A stretch of DNA of 64,000 nt from Pseudomonadota bacterium (GTDB lineage Bacteria; Desulfobacterota; Desulfobulbia; Desulfobulbales; SURF-16): NCBI GenBank assembly GCA_018822545.1, contig JAHJKA010000049.1, forward strand, positions 1 to 64,000, read 5' to 3'. Below, piece after piece: positions 10,202 to 18,620 of this stretch. Below the pieces are notes generated by a model. The model saw only the letters and a program-made list of their open reading frames with translations, had not been told where the DNA came from and did not search any database. The translations under genes and the position numbers were made by a program. The number at the start of each line of letters is the position of its first letter. Position 1 is the first letter of the stretch.

Positions 10202-11992
10202 ATGAGCAAGCAAAGCAGAATGAACATGTTGGTCTTTTCCAGTGCCGACCATAGCCTGGACCGTGACAGCAGTTTTTTGTTGTGGGCAGGTTCCATACTG
10301 TTGACGATCATGTGCCTGTGCATGATCAATCCGGCCCAAGCGGCACAATACATCTCCTCGCCGCCCCTGGATAAGGAAATCACCCTTCCCGTCGGTAACG
10401 TGGCCAAAACAGCGTATACCCGTGTTCCTTTTATTACCTGGGGCGGTGACGAAGCCACTATCCTTGCCAACGGCAATCAGGCCAAGACGGCTTCCGGGAG
10501 CATTTTCGACAAACTGGGCTTGAAACTTGAACTTGTCAGGGAGGATGATTTCAAGAAACAGGTCGAGTCCTACATGAAAGGCTCCACCCCCTATCTCCGC
10601 GGCACACTGGGCATGATCAACATGGCTTCCGAACTTTTGGCCAAGGATCCACGCACCAAACCCGTGATCATTTATCAACTTACGTGGTCCAGCGGCGGGG
10701 ACTGCCTGGTCGTTAAAAATGGCATCAAAACCGCCACCGCCCTGAAAGGTAAAACAGTGGCCATCCAGGCCTATGGACCACATGTCTACTATCTTTCAAA
10801 AATTCTAGCTGACGGTGGGCTTTCCCTCAAGGATATTAATATCAAATGGGTTCGCGACCTCACCGGCACGGAGAATACACCCATGGAAGCGTTCCACGAC
10901 AGCAAAGTAGATGCCGCCATGGTGATCATTCCGGACGGACTCGTGCTGACGTCAAACGGCACCGTGGGCAACGGCTCCGAGGGCTCTGTCAAGGGTGCCC
11001 AGATACTCCTTTCCACCAAAACTGCAAACCGAATCATCAGCGATGTCTATGCCGTGCGCTCCGACTTCCTTAAAACACATCGCTCCGAAGTGGAGAGTTT
11101 TGTCCACGGGCTGCTGCTGGGCGAAGAGAATCTTCGCGAGTTATATCAAAATAAGAATACCCGGCTGGCCGAATATTCCAAAATGATCAAGGCCTCGGCA
11201 ACCCTTCTTCTGGACAGCCCCGCAGCCACGGCTGACGCCGAAGCCCTCTATACCGACTGCGAATACACGGGCTATAAGGGTAATATCAAATTTTTTACCG
11301 ACACCAACTATCCAAGGAATATGGATAAACTGTCCTCCCAGATTCAAGATGCCTTTATCAACATCGGACTGCTGCGCACAAGGACGCCCCTCACCCATGC
11401 ATCCCTTGATTTCGCCGCCCTCAAATCCGGCCTTAAAAAGACAGCCATTGCCGAGGCCGCGAAATTCGACACGGCCCAAGTAGCGGCAGTCATTCAGCGC
11501 AAACAACAACAAGACACCTTGGCAGAGGGGGAGCTTTTCTCCTTTGAGGTCTATTTTCAACCAAACCAAAACCAGTTTTCTCCGGATATGTACATCGATG
11601 CCTTCAACAAGGTTATTGAACTCGCCACCACATACGGCGGTGCGATCATCACTGTAGAAGGCCATTCCGACCCTCTCGGTTATCTCAAATCAAAAAAACA
11701 GGGCTCGTCTGAGCTTGTCCTGCGCCACATGGGGCAATCGGCCAAAAACCTGAGCCTTTCCCGGGCCAATGCGGTCCGGACCAGCATCATCCAATACGCA
11801 AAGAGCAACGGCATTGTTATGGATGAAACCCAGTTCGCTGTGATTGGCCATGGTATTCTAAAGCCCAAAAACGGTTTGTGCTGTAGCGACCCTTGTCCTC
11901 CCAAAACCGAGCAGGAGTGGCGCAACAATATGCGGGTCGAGTTCCGCATCCTCCAGGTAGAGGCGGAAAGTTCCGTCTTTAAACCTTTATAA
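10202..11992 (+). CDS. Periplasmic binding protein fused to a C-terminal OmpA-like peptidoglycan-binding domain
   Basis: The 596-residue protein starts at an ATG after AAGGAA. It has a long basic N-region and a hydrophobic signal segment ending near AQAA (about residue 48). Residues of about 50-400 form a substrate-binding-protein-like domain of the NMT1/TauA/phosphonate-binding type, with LKGKTVAIQAYGPHVYYL and a late lobe beginning ISDVYAVRSDFL. Residues of about 440-590 are an OmpA domain. It keeps the Asp in EGHSDPLG and the Arg in LSLSRANAVRTS, the two residues that bind diaminopimelate in OmpA. Four cysteines cluster in the GLCCSDPC insert. The product is probably held to the cell wall in the periplasm. 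It heads an operon with vWA, XpaC-like, TelA and ABC importer genes. The ligand is unknown. Confidence 0.8.
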   Translation: MSKQSRMNMLVFSSADHSLDRDSSFLLWAGSILLTIMCLCMINPAQAAQYISSPPLDKEITLPVGNVAKTAYTRVPFITWGGDEATILANGNQAKTASGSIFDKLGLKLELVREDDFKKQVESYMKGSTPYLRGTLGMINMASELLAKDPRTKPVIIYQLTWSSGGDCLVVKNGIKTATALKGKTVAIQAYGPHVYYLSKILADGGLSLKDINIKWVRDLTGTENTPMEAFHDSKVDAAMVIIPDGLVLTSNGTVGNGSEGSVKGAQILLSTKTANRIISDVYAVRSDFLKTHRSEVESFVHGLLLGEENLRELYQNKNTRLAEYSKMIKASATLLLDSPAATADAEALYTDCEYTGYKGNIKFFTDTNYPRNMDKLSSQIQDAFINIGLLRTRTPLTHASLDFAALKSGLKKTAIAEAAKFDTAQVAAVIQRKQQQDTLAEGELFSFEVYFQPNQNQFSPDMYIDAFNKVIELATTYGGAIITVEGHSDPLGYLKSKKQGSSELVLRHMGQSAKNLSLSRANAVRTSIIQYAKSNGIVMDETQFAVIGHGILKPKNGLCCSDPCPPKTEQEWRNNMRVEFRILQVEAESSVFKPL

Positions 11993-12003
11993 GAAAGGTG
12001 GGC

Positions 12004-12783
12004 ATGATGCGAATAATCTCCAAATTAACCTTCCTGCTTGTCGGAACAGTATTATTTTGCCAGGGCTGCGACAATGCTCCGCCGCCCTCCGCACCGACCC
12101 CAAAAAAACCACCTGTCAGCAACAAAGCGACTGCGACGAATATCAACTACGCGTGGCCTCCGGCTACCGCGGATAGCCGAGACATCGTCATGGAGGCGGA
12201 CCTGACAACCAAAAATTATTATGTCGTTTTTGATAGCAGCGGATCCATGAGTGAACGAAAATGCTCCCTGGATCGTACCAAGATTGAGGTGGGGAAGGAT
12301 GCCTTGGCCAAATTCGCGGACCTCGTCCCAGCCGATGCCAACTTGGGCCTGCTCGTCTTTGAAAAGAGTTTTATCCAAGAACTAGTGCCCCTTGGCAAGG
12401 GAAACAGAAAAGAATTTGTCTCGGCGGTACGCAGACCTCAGCCGGCAGGGGAAACCCCCCTCCAAAACGCCCTCCAGACCGGGTACCAAAAACTCGAGGA
12501 ACAGGGAAGAAAGCAACTCGGTTACGGTGACTATTACCTGGTTGTGGTCACCGACGGAGAAGCCAGCCAAGGACAGGATCCGACACCAACCGTCAAATGG
12601 ATACTGGCCAATACACCGATACAAATACACACCATAGGCTTCTGTATCGGACCAGACCATTCTTTGAACATGAAAGGCCGCACGGTTTACAAGGCTGCCG
12701 ACAATCCTGACCAGTTGCAGCAAGGATTGGCAGACGTTCTGGCAGAAGCCGAGGTTTTCGATGTCTCGGATTTTAATTTCTGA
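12004..12783 (+). CDS. von Willebrand factor A domain lipoprotein
   Basis: A lipoprotein signal is visible (MMRIISKLTFLLVGTVLFC then QGC), with the lipobox cysteine near residue 22, followed by a proline-rich linker. The vWA domain begins around residue 70 with YYVVFDSSGSM, the metal-ion-dependent adhesion site (DxSxS). It continues with GETPLQNAL, which supplies the MIDAS threonine, and VVVTDGEA. Such domains bind protein partners or ligands through a divalent cation. The ATG at 12004 (or 12007) follows AAAGGTGG; the upstream GTG at 11998 overlaps that site and is less likely. It lies 11 bases after the first binding-protein/OmpA gene, so the products are likely made together in the envelope. 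Confidence 0.85.
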   Translation: MMRIISKLTFLLVGTVLFCQGCDNAPPPSAPTPKKPPVSNKATATNINYAWPPATADSRDIVMEADLTTKNYYVVFDSSGSMSERKCSLDRTKIEVGKDALAKFADLVPADANLGLLVFEKSFIQELVPLGKGNRKEFVSAVRRPQPAGETPLQNALQTGYQKLEEQGRKQLGYGDYYLVVVTDGEASQGQDPTPTVKWILANTPIQIHTIGFCIGPDHSLNMKGRTVYKAADNPDQLQQGLADVLAEAEVFDVSDFNF

Positions 12784-12801
12784 TCATCGGGAGAGGTACT
12801 G

Positions 12802-14370
12802 GTGAATAAGAAGACATTGGGTGCCATTCTGCTTCTGTTGCTGAGCACGGCCACCATCCTGCTCATCTGGTATCTACTGCCCCGCTTTCTTGACCGGGAG
12901 CAGAAAACCACCAGTGATGCCCAGAAGATAAAGGGCAAGATCCATATCGCCTATGATAACTGGATCGGCTATTTCCCGCTTTGTTCACCGGAAATGAAAA
13001 GCCAAATGCGGCGCTCAGGCTGGCTACTCGTCTGCGAGGACGACAATGCCGATTATCCTGGCCGCATGAAACGGCTGGAGGAAGGGGAAATTGATTTGGC
13101 AGTGGCCACTGTCGACTCGTTTATCCTGAACGCCAAGGCCGTTGATTACCCTGCCACCATTACAATGGTCATCGATGAATCCAAGGGCGGCGATGCCATC
13201 CTTGCCCGCCAAGAAAAGGTGGCAAGCCTTGATGCACTGAAGGGCAGAAATGATGTCAAAATTGCCTTTACCCCCGGCAGCCCCAGTCACTTTCTTGCCA
13301 AAGCTGCGGCAGAGCATTTCAATGTCCCGGAGATTCACCCCTACGGCCCAAACCGCATTGAAACGGAAGGCTCGGAGAAAGCGCGTGACAAGCTGCTTTC
13401 CGGCACAGTCGATGTGGCAATTCTCTGGGAACCGGATGTATCAAAAGCTTTAGAGCACAAGGGTATCAAGAAAATACTCGGCACCGAAGACACCGAGCGT
13501 CTCATTGTCGACATTCTTCTGGTCAGACGCCAATTCGCTAAAAAGCAGCCAGAAACTGTCAAACTCCTGATGAACACCTACTTCAGGGTGCTTAAAAAGT
13601 ATAGGGAAGACCCCAACCTCCTACGGGGGCATGTCAAAGACTCAATATCCTTGCCCGAGGATAAAATCGACTCTATGTTGCGTGGCGTGCACTGGGTATC
13701 CTTTACCGAAAACTGCGAGAAATGGTTCGGTATTGCCGCGCCTGGCAACTATGCCGATGAAGGCCTGATCGACACTATCGAATCCACGGTAAGGATACTT
13801 ACTAGCGCCGGTGATTTTGCCAGCAACCCCATTCCTGATGGCGATTCCTATCGGCTGACCAGTTCCACATTTCTTGAAGAACTTTTTACTGAGGGCATTT
13901 CAGGATTCACGAAACCAGCCGCAGGCCTGCAACAAACCGGGCCGATCAACTCCTTGGAGGCAAGCTTCCCCGCCTTGAATGAGTCTGCGTGGGATACTTT
14001 GCAGGAGGTCGGCACCCTGAAAATAGACCCCATCGTCTTTCAGCAAGGATCGACAGAACTGGGTATTCTGGACAAACAGGTAGTTGATAATGCGGTGGAA
14101 CGACTCAGGCATTACCCTAACTTCCGGGTCATCATCAAGGGCCATACCGCTACACGAGGCGACAGCATAGAAAACCTCCGGCTCTCCAAAGACCGGGCCG
14201 AAGCGGTTTCAAGATATCTTGAAATCACCTATAACATCAATCAAAACAGAGTGCGGGCGGTGGGCTATGGCGGCGAAAAACCGTTATCCCGCCAAGCTGG
14301 AGAATCCCAGCGGGCCTACGATTATCGACTGCCGCGGGTGGAACTTGTCCTGGCCCGTGAAGTGTATTAA
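12802..14370 (+). CDS. Membrane-anchored binding protein fused to OmpA-like domain (second copy type)
   Basis: The GTG start at 12802 follows GAGAGG by five bases. Residues 6-26 form a hydrophobic anchor without a clear cleavage site. Residues of about 44-330 are an NMT1/SsuA-like binding domain (KIHIAYDNWIGYFPLC, DLAVATVDSF, VAILWEPDVSKAL). Residues of about 400-520 are an OmpA domain with IVFQQGSTEL, GHTATRGDS, LRLSKDRAEAV and VRAVGYGGEKPL. The usual Asp of the GHTD motif is Ala here, while the Arg of LSxxRA is kept, so peptidoglycan binding may be altered. It has the same architecture as the operon's first gene but is only distantly similar, so it is not a recent duplicate. Confidence 0.8.
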   Translation: MNKKTLGAILLLLLSTATILLIWYLLPRFLDREQKTTSDAQKIKGKIHIAYDNWIGYFPLCSPEMKSQMRRSGWLLVCEDDNADYPGRMKRLEEGEIDLAVATVDSFILNAKAVDYPATITMVIDESKGGDAILARQEKVASLDALKGRNDVKIAFTPGSPSHFLAKAAAEHFNVPEIHPYGPNRIETEGSEKARDKLLSGTVDVAILWEPDVSKALEHKGIKKILGTEDTERLIVDILLVRRQFAKKQPETVKLLMNTYFRVLKKYREDPNLLRGHVKDSISLPEDKIDSMLRGVHWVSFTENCEKWFGIAAPGNYADEGLIDTIESTVRILTSAGDFASNPIPDGDSYRLTSSTFLEELFTEGISGFTKPAAGLQQTGPINSLEASFPALNESAWDTLQEVGTLKIDPIVFQQGSTELGILDKQVVDNAVERLRHYPNFRVIIKGHTATRGDSIENLRLSKDRAEAVSRYLEITYNINQNRVRAVGYGGEKPLSRQAGESQRAYDYRLPRVELVLAREVY

Positions 14371-14390
14371 GTGTCTGAAGGGTATACTTA

Positions 14391-15230
14391 ATGACTTCAA
14401 GCCCCATGCAGATGAAAGATTATTCTCAGAAAGCCATCAAGAAAGAGGTGGTCAAAAACGGCCTCACCCACTGGCTGACTATCTATCCTCCCTCCCTGGG
14501 TCTGCCTCTGGGACTGGCCGCTCTCCTTTTCGATCTGCCCATTTTATATCTGGGCATGATAGGGGCTCTATCCCTGGGCTTGGGGAGTGCTATTATCAAT
14601 ATTTTCTTCCGCAACGAGGTCGTAGCTCAGAAATATATTGAGCAGCTTAATATCAAACTTAAAAGCCTGGAAAAACTCACCCTAGCGACCTTGCTCCACG
14701 ACCTGAAGGACTGCCTGAAAATCCCTGGTGCGCAACAGTATGCCGGTCAGGCAGTTGAGCAGTATAATCGTATTCGAGAAAAGTACCGCAATGTGGAGAT
14801 ACTCCTTGGCAAAAAACTCAAAACCGGAGAATTAACCTATGCGAGGTTTCTCGGCTCAGCGGAACAAGTTTACTTGAGCGGCCTGGACAACCTGCGCCAA
14901 ATTGAGTCCTCCCTGCACAGTGCCGGAAGCATTGATCCGGAATATATCGGCAACCGCCTCAAGAGCCTTGCGCAGAAAGGGGAACTCTCTCCGGCCGACG
15001 TCAAAGAAAAAAACACCCTTACCAAAAGACTCGAGCTGCGCCGGCAACAGTTTGAGAAAGTGAACACCCTCCTGACCAACAACGAGGAGGCCATGACCAA
15101 ATTAGAAGAAACCACCGCAGCCATTGCAGAGATGCAGACGAGCGGAAAGTTCGCCCAGACCGATTATGAAACTGCGATATCACAGCTTCAGGAAATGGCG
15201 GAACGTGCCAGAACTTACAATAAATCATGA
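14391..15230 (+). CDS. XpaC-like membrane protein with long coiled coil
   Basis: The ATG follows AAGGG by nine bases. The N-terminal quarter carries two close hydrophobic segments (about 29-46 and 50-70). The remainder is charged and helical, rich in heptad-like stretches, with no cysteines in conserved spacing and no catalytic motif. Size, topology and position immediately before telA (four-base ATGA overlap with an alternative telA start) match the XpaC family (PF10112, 5-bromo-4-chloroindolyl phosphate hydrolysis protein), which also pairs with TelA in Bacillus. The assignment is by context and architecture, not clear motif identity. Its biochemical role is not known. Confidence 0.55.
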   Translation: MTSSPMQMKDYSQKAIKKEVVKNGLTHWLTIYPPSLGLPLGLAALLFDLPILYLGMIGALSLGLGSAIINIFFRNEVVAQKYIEQLNIKLKSLEKLTLATLLHDLKDCLKIPGAQQYAGQAVEQYNRIREKYRNVEILLGKKLKTGELTYARFLGSAEQVYLSGLDNLRQIESSLHSAGSIDPEYIGNRLKSLAQKGELSPADVKEKNTLTKRLELRRQQFEKVNTLLTNNEEAMTKLEETTAAIAEMQTSGKFAQTDYETAISQLQEMAERARTYNKS

Positions 15231-15238
15231 GGGAAATC

Positions 15239-16456
15239 ATGCAGACGAAGGCGCACACCAAGGAATCTACTGTACTGAAACCATCCGACACCGAGCAGGT
15301 GAAGGAAGAGCTCGGACTTGTCGACCCGATGACCATTGAGGTGCCGGAAGAGGTCGATCCGGCCCTTGAGAAGATGGCCGATGAGTTTGTCAAGGCCATC
15401 CTCTCCTTTAATCCTGAAGAGGCCTCCCAGGCCGAACTTCGGCAGCAAAACATTGCGACGGTGGAGAATATCGGCGCCAAGACCCAGAAAGACGCTGCCC
15501 TGCGCAGCGCCATGCTCAAGGAACCCATCAGAAAACTGGCGGCCAAGGGCGAGGACGGCGGCGAAGTGGCTAATGCTCTCCTGGATCTCAACATCCAAGT
15601 GGAGGCCCTTGATCCAGGCAAATTCGATTTCGAGGCGGGCTGGTTCCCAAGGCTCCTGGGATTTATCCCTGGGGTGGGTAAGCCCATGAAGCGTTACTTC
15701 CTGAGATACGAATCCGCCCAGACTGTACTCGACGCCATTTTCCGATCCCTGGAAGGCGGCGCAGACATGCTCAAACGCGACAATCTCACCTTGAGCGAAG
15801 ATCAAAAAAAGATGCGGGAGCTGACCGCCAAGCTTCAGAAGGCCATTGAGTTGGGTATGCTCCTAGACAGAAAGCTCAACACCGTCTTGGAACAGGAGGT
15901 TCCGTCAGATGATCCGCGCTTCCGGTTTATCCAAGAGGAGCTTCTTTTCCCCCTGCGACAGCGTGTGATTGACCTCCAGCAACAACTGGCCGTCAATCAG
16001 CAGGCCATTCTGGCCATTGAGATCGTAATCCGCAACAACAAGGAACTGGTGAGGGGCGTAAACCGCGCGGTCAACGTTACCTCAAATGCTCTCAATGTCG
16101 CGGTGACTGTGGCCCTTGCCCTGGCAAACCAGAAAATCGTCCTGGACCGCATAGAGGCGACCAACGCCACGACAAACAAACTCATCGGCGATACGGCCCG
16201 AAAATTACGGGAACAGGGGGTTGAGATCCATAAACAAGCCGCCACAAGCCAACTGGACATCAACACCCTGAAACAGGCATTCAACGATATCTCGCAGGCA
16301 CTTAATGACATTTCCAAATTCAGGAAGGAGGCCCTGCCTCAGATGGCCGGGACCATCCTCGAACTTGACAGTCTGACCAAGTCCACCGAGGAATCCATCA
16401 CCCGACTTGAAAAAGGGGATAAGGTGAGCCCCTCAATGTACCTGGAAATTGATTAA
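15239..16456 (+). CDS. telA: TelA family toxic-anion resistance protein
   Basis: The 405-residue helical protein contains TelA family landmarks. These include LDPGKFDFEAGWFPRLLGFIPGVGKPMKRYF near 130-160, LRQRVIDLQQQLAVNQQA, IEIVIRNNKELVRGVNRA, and TVALALANQKIVLDRI. The ATG at 15239 has GAGGG at good spacing; an ATG at 15227 overlapping the upstream stop is the alternative. TelA proteins were named for tellurite resistance, but their wider distribution in stress and envelope loci suggests another role. Here it sits between an XpaC-like protein and an ABC importer. Resistance to tellurite specifically is not implied by the sequence. Confidence 0.88.
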   Translation: MQTKAHTKESTVLKPSDTEQVKEELGLVDPMTIEVPEEVDPALEKMADEFVKAILSFNPEEASQAELRQQNIATVENIGAKTQKDAALRSAMLKEPIRKLAAKGEDGGEVANALLDLNIQVEALDPGKFDFEAGWFPRLLGFIPGVGKPMKRYFLRYESAQTVLDAIFRSLEGGADMLKRDNLTLSEDQKKMRELTAKLQKAIELGMLLDRKLNTVLEQEVPSDDPRFRFIQEELLFPLRQRVIDLQQQLAVNQQAILAIEIVIRNNKELVRGVNRAVNVTSNALNVAVTVALALANQKIVLDRIEATNATTNKLIGDTARKLREQGVEIHKQAATSQLDINTLKQAFNDISQALNDISKFRKEALPQMAGTILELDSLTKSTEESITRLEKGDKVSPSMYLEID

Positions 16457-16504
16457 TATCGATTCACTTAAGCCGGCACATACCCAAATGAGGAGGATTT
16501 TTTT

Positions 16505-17566
16505 ATGAAAAAACTACTGCTATCTGTCTGCATCTTTCTGGTGACCCTTGGCATGGGTTTCAGTGCCCAGGGCGGCGAAAAATACAAAATCGCCTGGTCT
16601 CACTATACCGGATGGGAGCCCTGGGAATACATATCCCAGTCAGGAATCATGGCCAAATGGGCAAAAAAATACGGCATTGATGATATCGAGATCGTGCTCG
16701 TCAACGATTACATCGAAAGCATCAACATGTACACTACCGGTCAATTCCATGGCTGCACCATGACCAATATGGATGCCCTGACCATCCCTGCGGTGGGTGG
16801 TATCGACTCGACGGTTCTTGTTGTCGGTGACTTTTCCAACGGCAATGACGCCATTGTCCTCTTGAACGGTTCCTCGGTCAAAGACCTCAAAGACCGGAAA
16901 CTGCGCATTGTCGAGCTTTCCGTGTCCCATTATCTGCTGACCAGAGCCCTTGACATGAACGGACTGACCGAAAGGGATCTCACCCTGGTAAACACCAGTG
17001 ATGCCGACATCGCCGGCCTTTTCATCTCCGAAACTGAAAGAGATCCAAAGGCAGCTGTCTGTACCTGGAACCCACCCCTTATGCAGGTCCGTAACGTTAA
17101 AAACACGACAATGGTCTTTGATTCCTCCAAGATTCCCGGCGAGATCATCGATACCCTCGTGGTCAGGACAGATGCGCCCGACGCCCTCAAAAAAGCCCTC
17201 ACCGGTGCCTGGTTCGAGGCCATGGTCAATATGTCGAGCCACAACAAGGTCGGCAAGCAGGCTCTGGACATCATGGCCAAGTCAGCGGGCGGCACTTTGG
17301 CCGAGTTCAAAGGCCAACTGAAAACAACCAATATGTTTTACAAGGCCGCCGAGGCCGCCAGCTTTGCCGAAAGCGACATACTCAAAAAAACCATGGAATA
17401 CGTCCGTTCCTTTAGTTTCGACCACGGACTTTACGGTGAAGGCGCTCCGAGCAAAGACCTGGTTGGCATCCAGTTTCCTGACGGCTCGGTTATCGGGGAC
17501 AAAAACAATGTCAAACTCCGTTTCGATTCGAAATTTATGCGCATGAAGGCCGCCGGTCAAATCTGA
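16505..17566 (+). CDS. ABC transporter periplasmic binding protein, urea-carboxylase-region type
   Basis: A signal peptide (MKKLLLSVCIFLVTLGMGFSAQGG) follows a strong AGGAGG site. The mature part starts KYKIAWSHYTGWEPW. It contains VNDYIESINMYTTGQFHGCTMTNMDAL and GGIDSTVLVVGDFSNGNDAI. These match what I know of the TIGR03427 binding proteins, usually encoded near urea/guanidine carboxylase. No carboxylase gene lies in this window, so the substrate could be different; a small nitrogen- or sulfonate-type compound is likely. The permease and ATPase follow directly. Confidence 0.82.
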   Translation: MKKLLLSVCIFLVTLGMGFSAQGGEKYKIAWSHYTGWEPWEYISQSGIMAKWAKKYGIDDIEIVLVNDYIESINMYTTGQFHGCTMTNMDALTIPAVGGIDSTVLVVGDFSNGNDAIVLLNGSSVKDLKDRKLRIVELSVSHYLLTRALDMNGLTERDLTLVNTSDADIAGLFISETERDPKAAVCTWNPPLMQVRNVKNTTMVFDSSKIPGEIIDTLVVRTDAPDALKKALTGAWFEAMVNMSSHNKVGKQALDIMAKSAGGTLAEFKGQLKTTNMFYKAAEAASFAESDILKKTMEYVRSFSFDHGLYGEGAPSKDLVGIQFPDGSVIGDKNNVKLRFDSKFMRMKAAGQI

Positions 17567-17712
17567 AAGACTCCTAAATAATGAAAAAACAGTCGCGGTA
17601 AACAGCCGGATAAAAAATCAATTTCCTCCGGCTGTCATCATACCTGCATTGTAACTGATACTTTTTTTAGGGGCCACTGCAGTTCATTCTGTTGTTGGAG
17701 GAAGGTGAAACA

Positions 17713-18540
17713 ATGAGAAAATTGCCAGTCTTTTTGGGGCTCCACGCCTCACCGTCTACCTCCCTGAAATGGGTGCTGGCGGTTATCCCTTTTATCCTGC
17801 TGATTATGGTCTACCTCGTTGCCTCTGACATCAGGCACCGATCCAACCCATCGGACAAGCTGCTGCCCACGGTCAGCAAAATGTACACGGCCATTAACAA
17901 GGCAGCCTTTGAGGAAAACGCGCGGACTGGCCAATATCAGCTTTGGAACGATACGGCTTCAAGCCTGAAACGCATAGGCATCGGGCTTGGCGCTGCCGCC
18001 ATCTGCGGATTGTTCTGCGGACTCAACCTCGGACTCTTACCGGGAATCAAGAATCTCTTTCTGCCCTTCACCACCTTTATCTCCATTATCCCACCCCTGG
18101 CTATCCTGCCAATCATGTTCATCCTGTTCGGGGTTGACGAACTGGCCAAAATTGTTCTCATTTTTATTGGCACCTTCCCCCTCATAACCAGAGACATCTA
18201 CCTTACAGTCAAAAAGATCCCCAGAGAACAGATCATCAAATCCCTGACCTTGGGCGCCTCTCCTTTTTCAGTGACATACCTGATCATTTTACCACAAATC
18301 ATGCCCAGACTCATCGATACTGTCCGCATCAGCATGGGGCCGGCCTGGCTTTTCTTGATAGCCTCTGAGGCCATCGCTGCAACTTCTGGTCTTGGCTACA
18401 GAATTTTTCTGGTCCGCCGCTATCTCGCCATGGACACTATTATCCCTTATGTGCTGTGGATTGTCTTTATCGGCATCACAGTGGACTGGGGCCTGCGAAA
18501 AATCGTGCAGACTAAGTACCGCTGGTACCTGGAATACTAA
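17713..18540 (+). CDS. ABC transporter permease, taurine/nitrate type
   Basis: The ATG at 17713 follows GGAGGAAGG; a TTG at 17692 is the in-frame alternative. The 275-residue protein has an N-terminal membrane segment and a periplasmic stretch, then about five further segments (BPD_transp_1 fold). The ATPase-contact loop is the region around KSLTLGASPFSVTYLIILPQ, matching the EAA motif (EAAxxxGAxxxxxxxxIxLP). The end, GLGYRIFLVRRYLAMD, resembles TauC/SsuC/NrtB permeases. It lies between its binding protein and ATPase and is expected to form a homodimeric channel with them. Confidence 0.88.
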   Translation: MRKLPVFLGLHASPSTSLKWVLAVIPFILLIMVYLVASDIRHRSNPSDKLLPTVSKMYTAINKAAFEENARTGQYQLWNDTASSLKRIGIGLGAAAICGLFCGLNLGLLPGIKNLFLPFTTFISIIPPLAILPIMFILFGVDELAKIVLIFIGTFPLITRDIYLTVKKIPREQIIKSLTLGASPFSVTYLIILPQIMPRLIDTVRISMGPAWLFLIASEAIAATSGLGYRIFLVRRYLAMDTIIPYVLWIVFIGITVDWGLRKIVQTKYRWYLEY

Positions 18541-18620
18541 CAACAGAGGCACACCCGGCCCAGGCAAAGGACAGGCCCTAAGGATCGAGCAACTCGGATT
18601 ATGAACAACTGGAGAATGGC

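Noticed and set aside
16457-16504. A guanidine riboswitch before the binding-protein gene
   Set aside because: The gap is only 48 bases, too short, and no riboswitch-like structure is seen.
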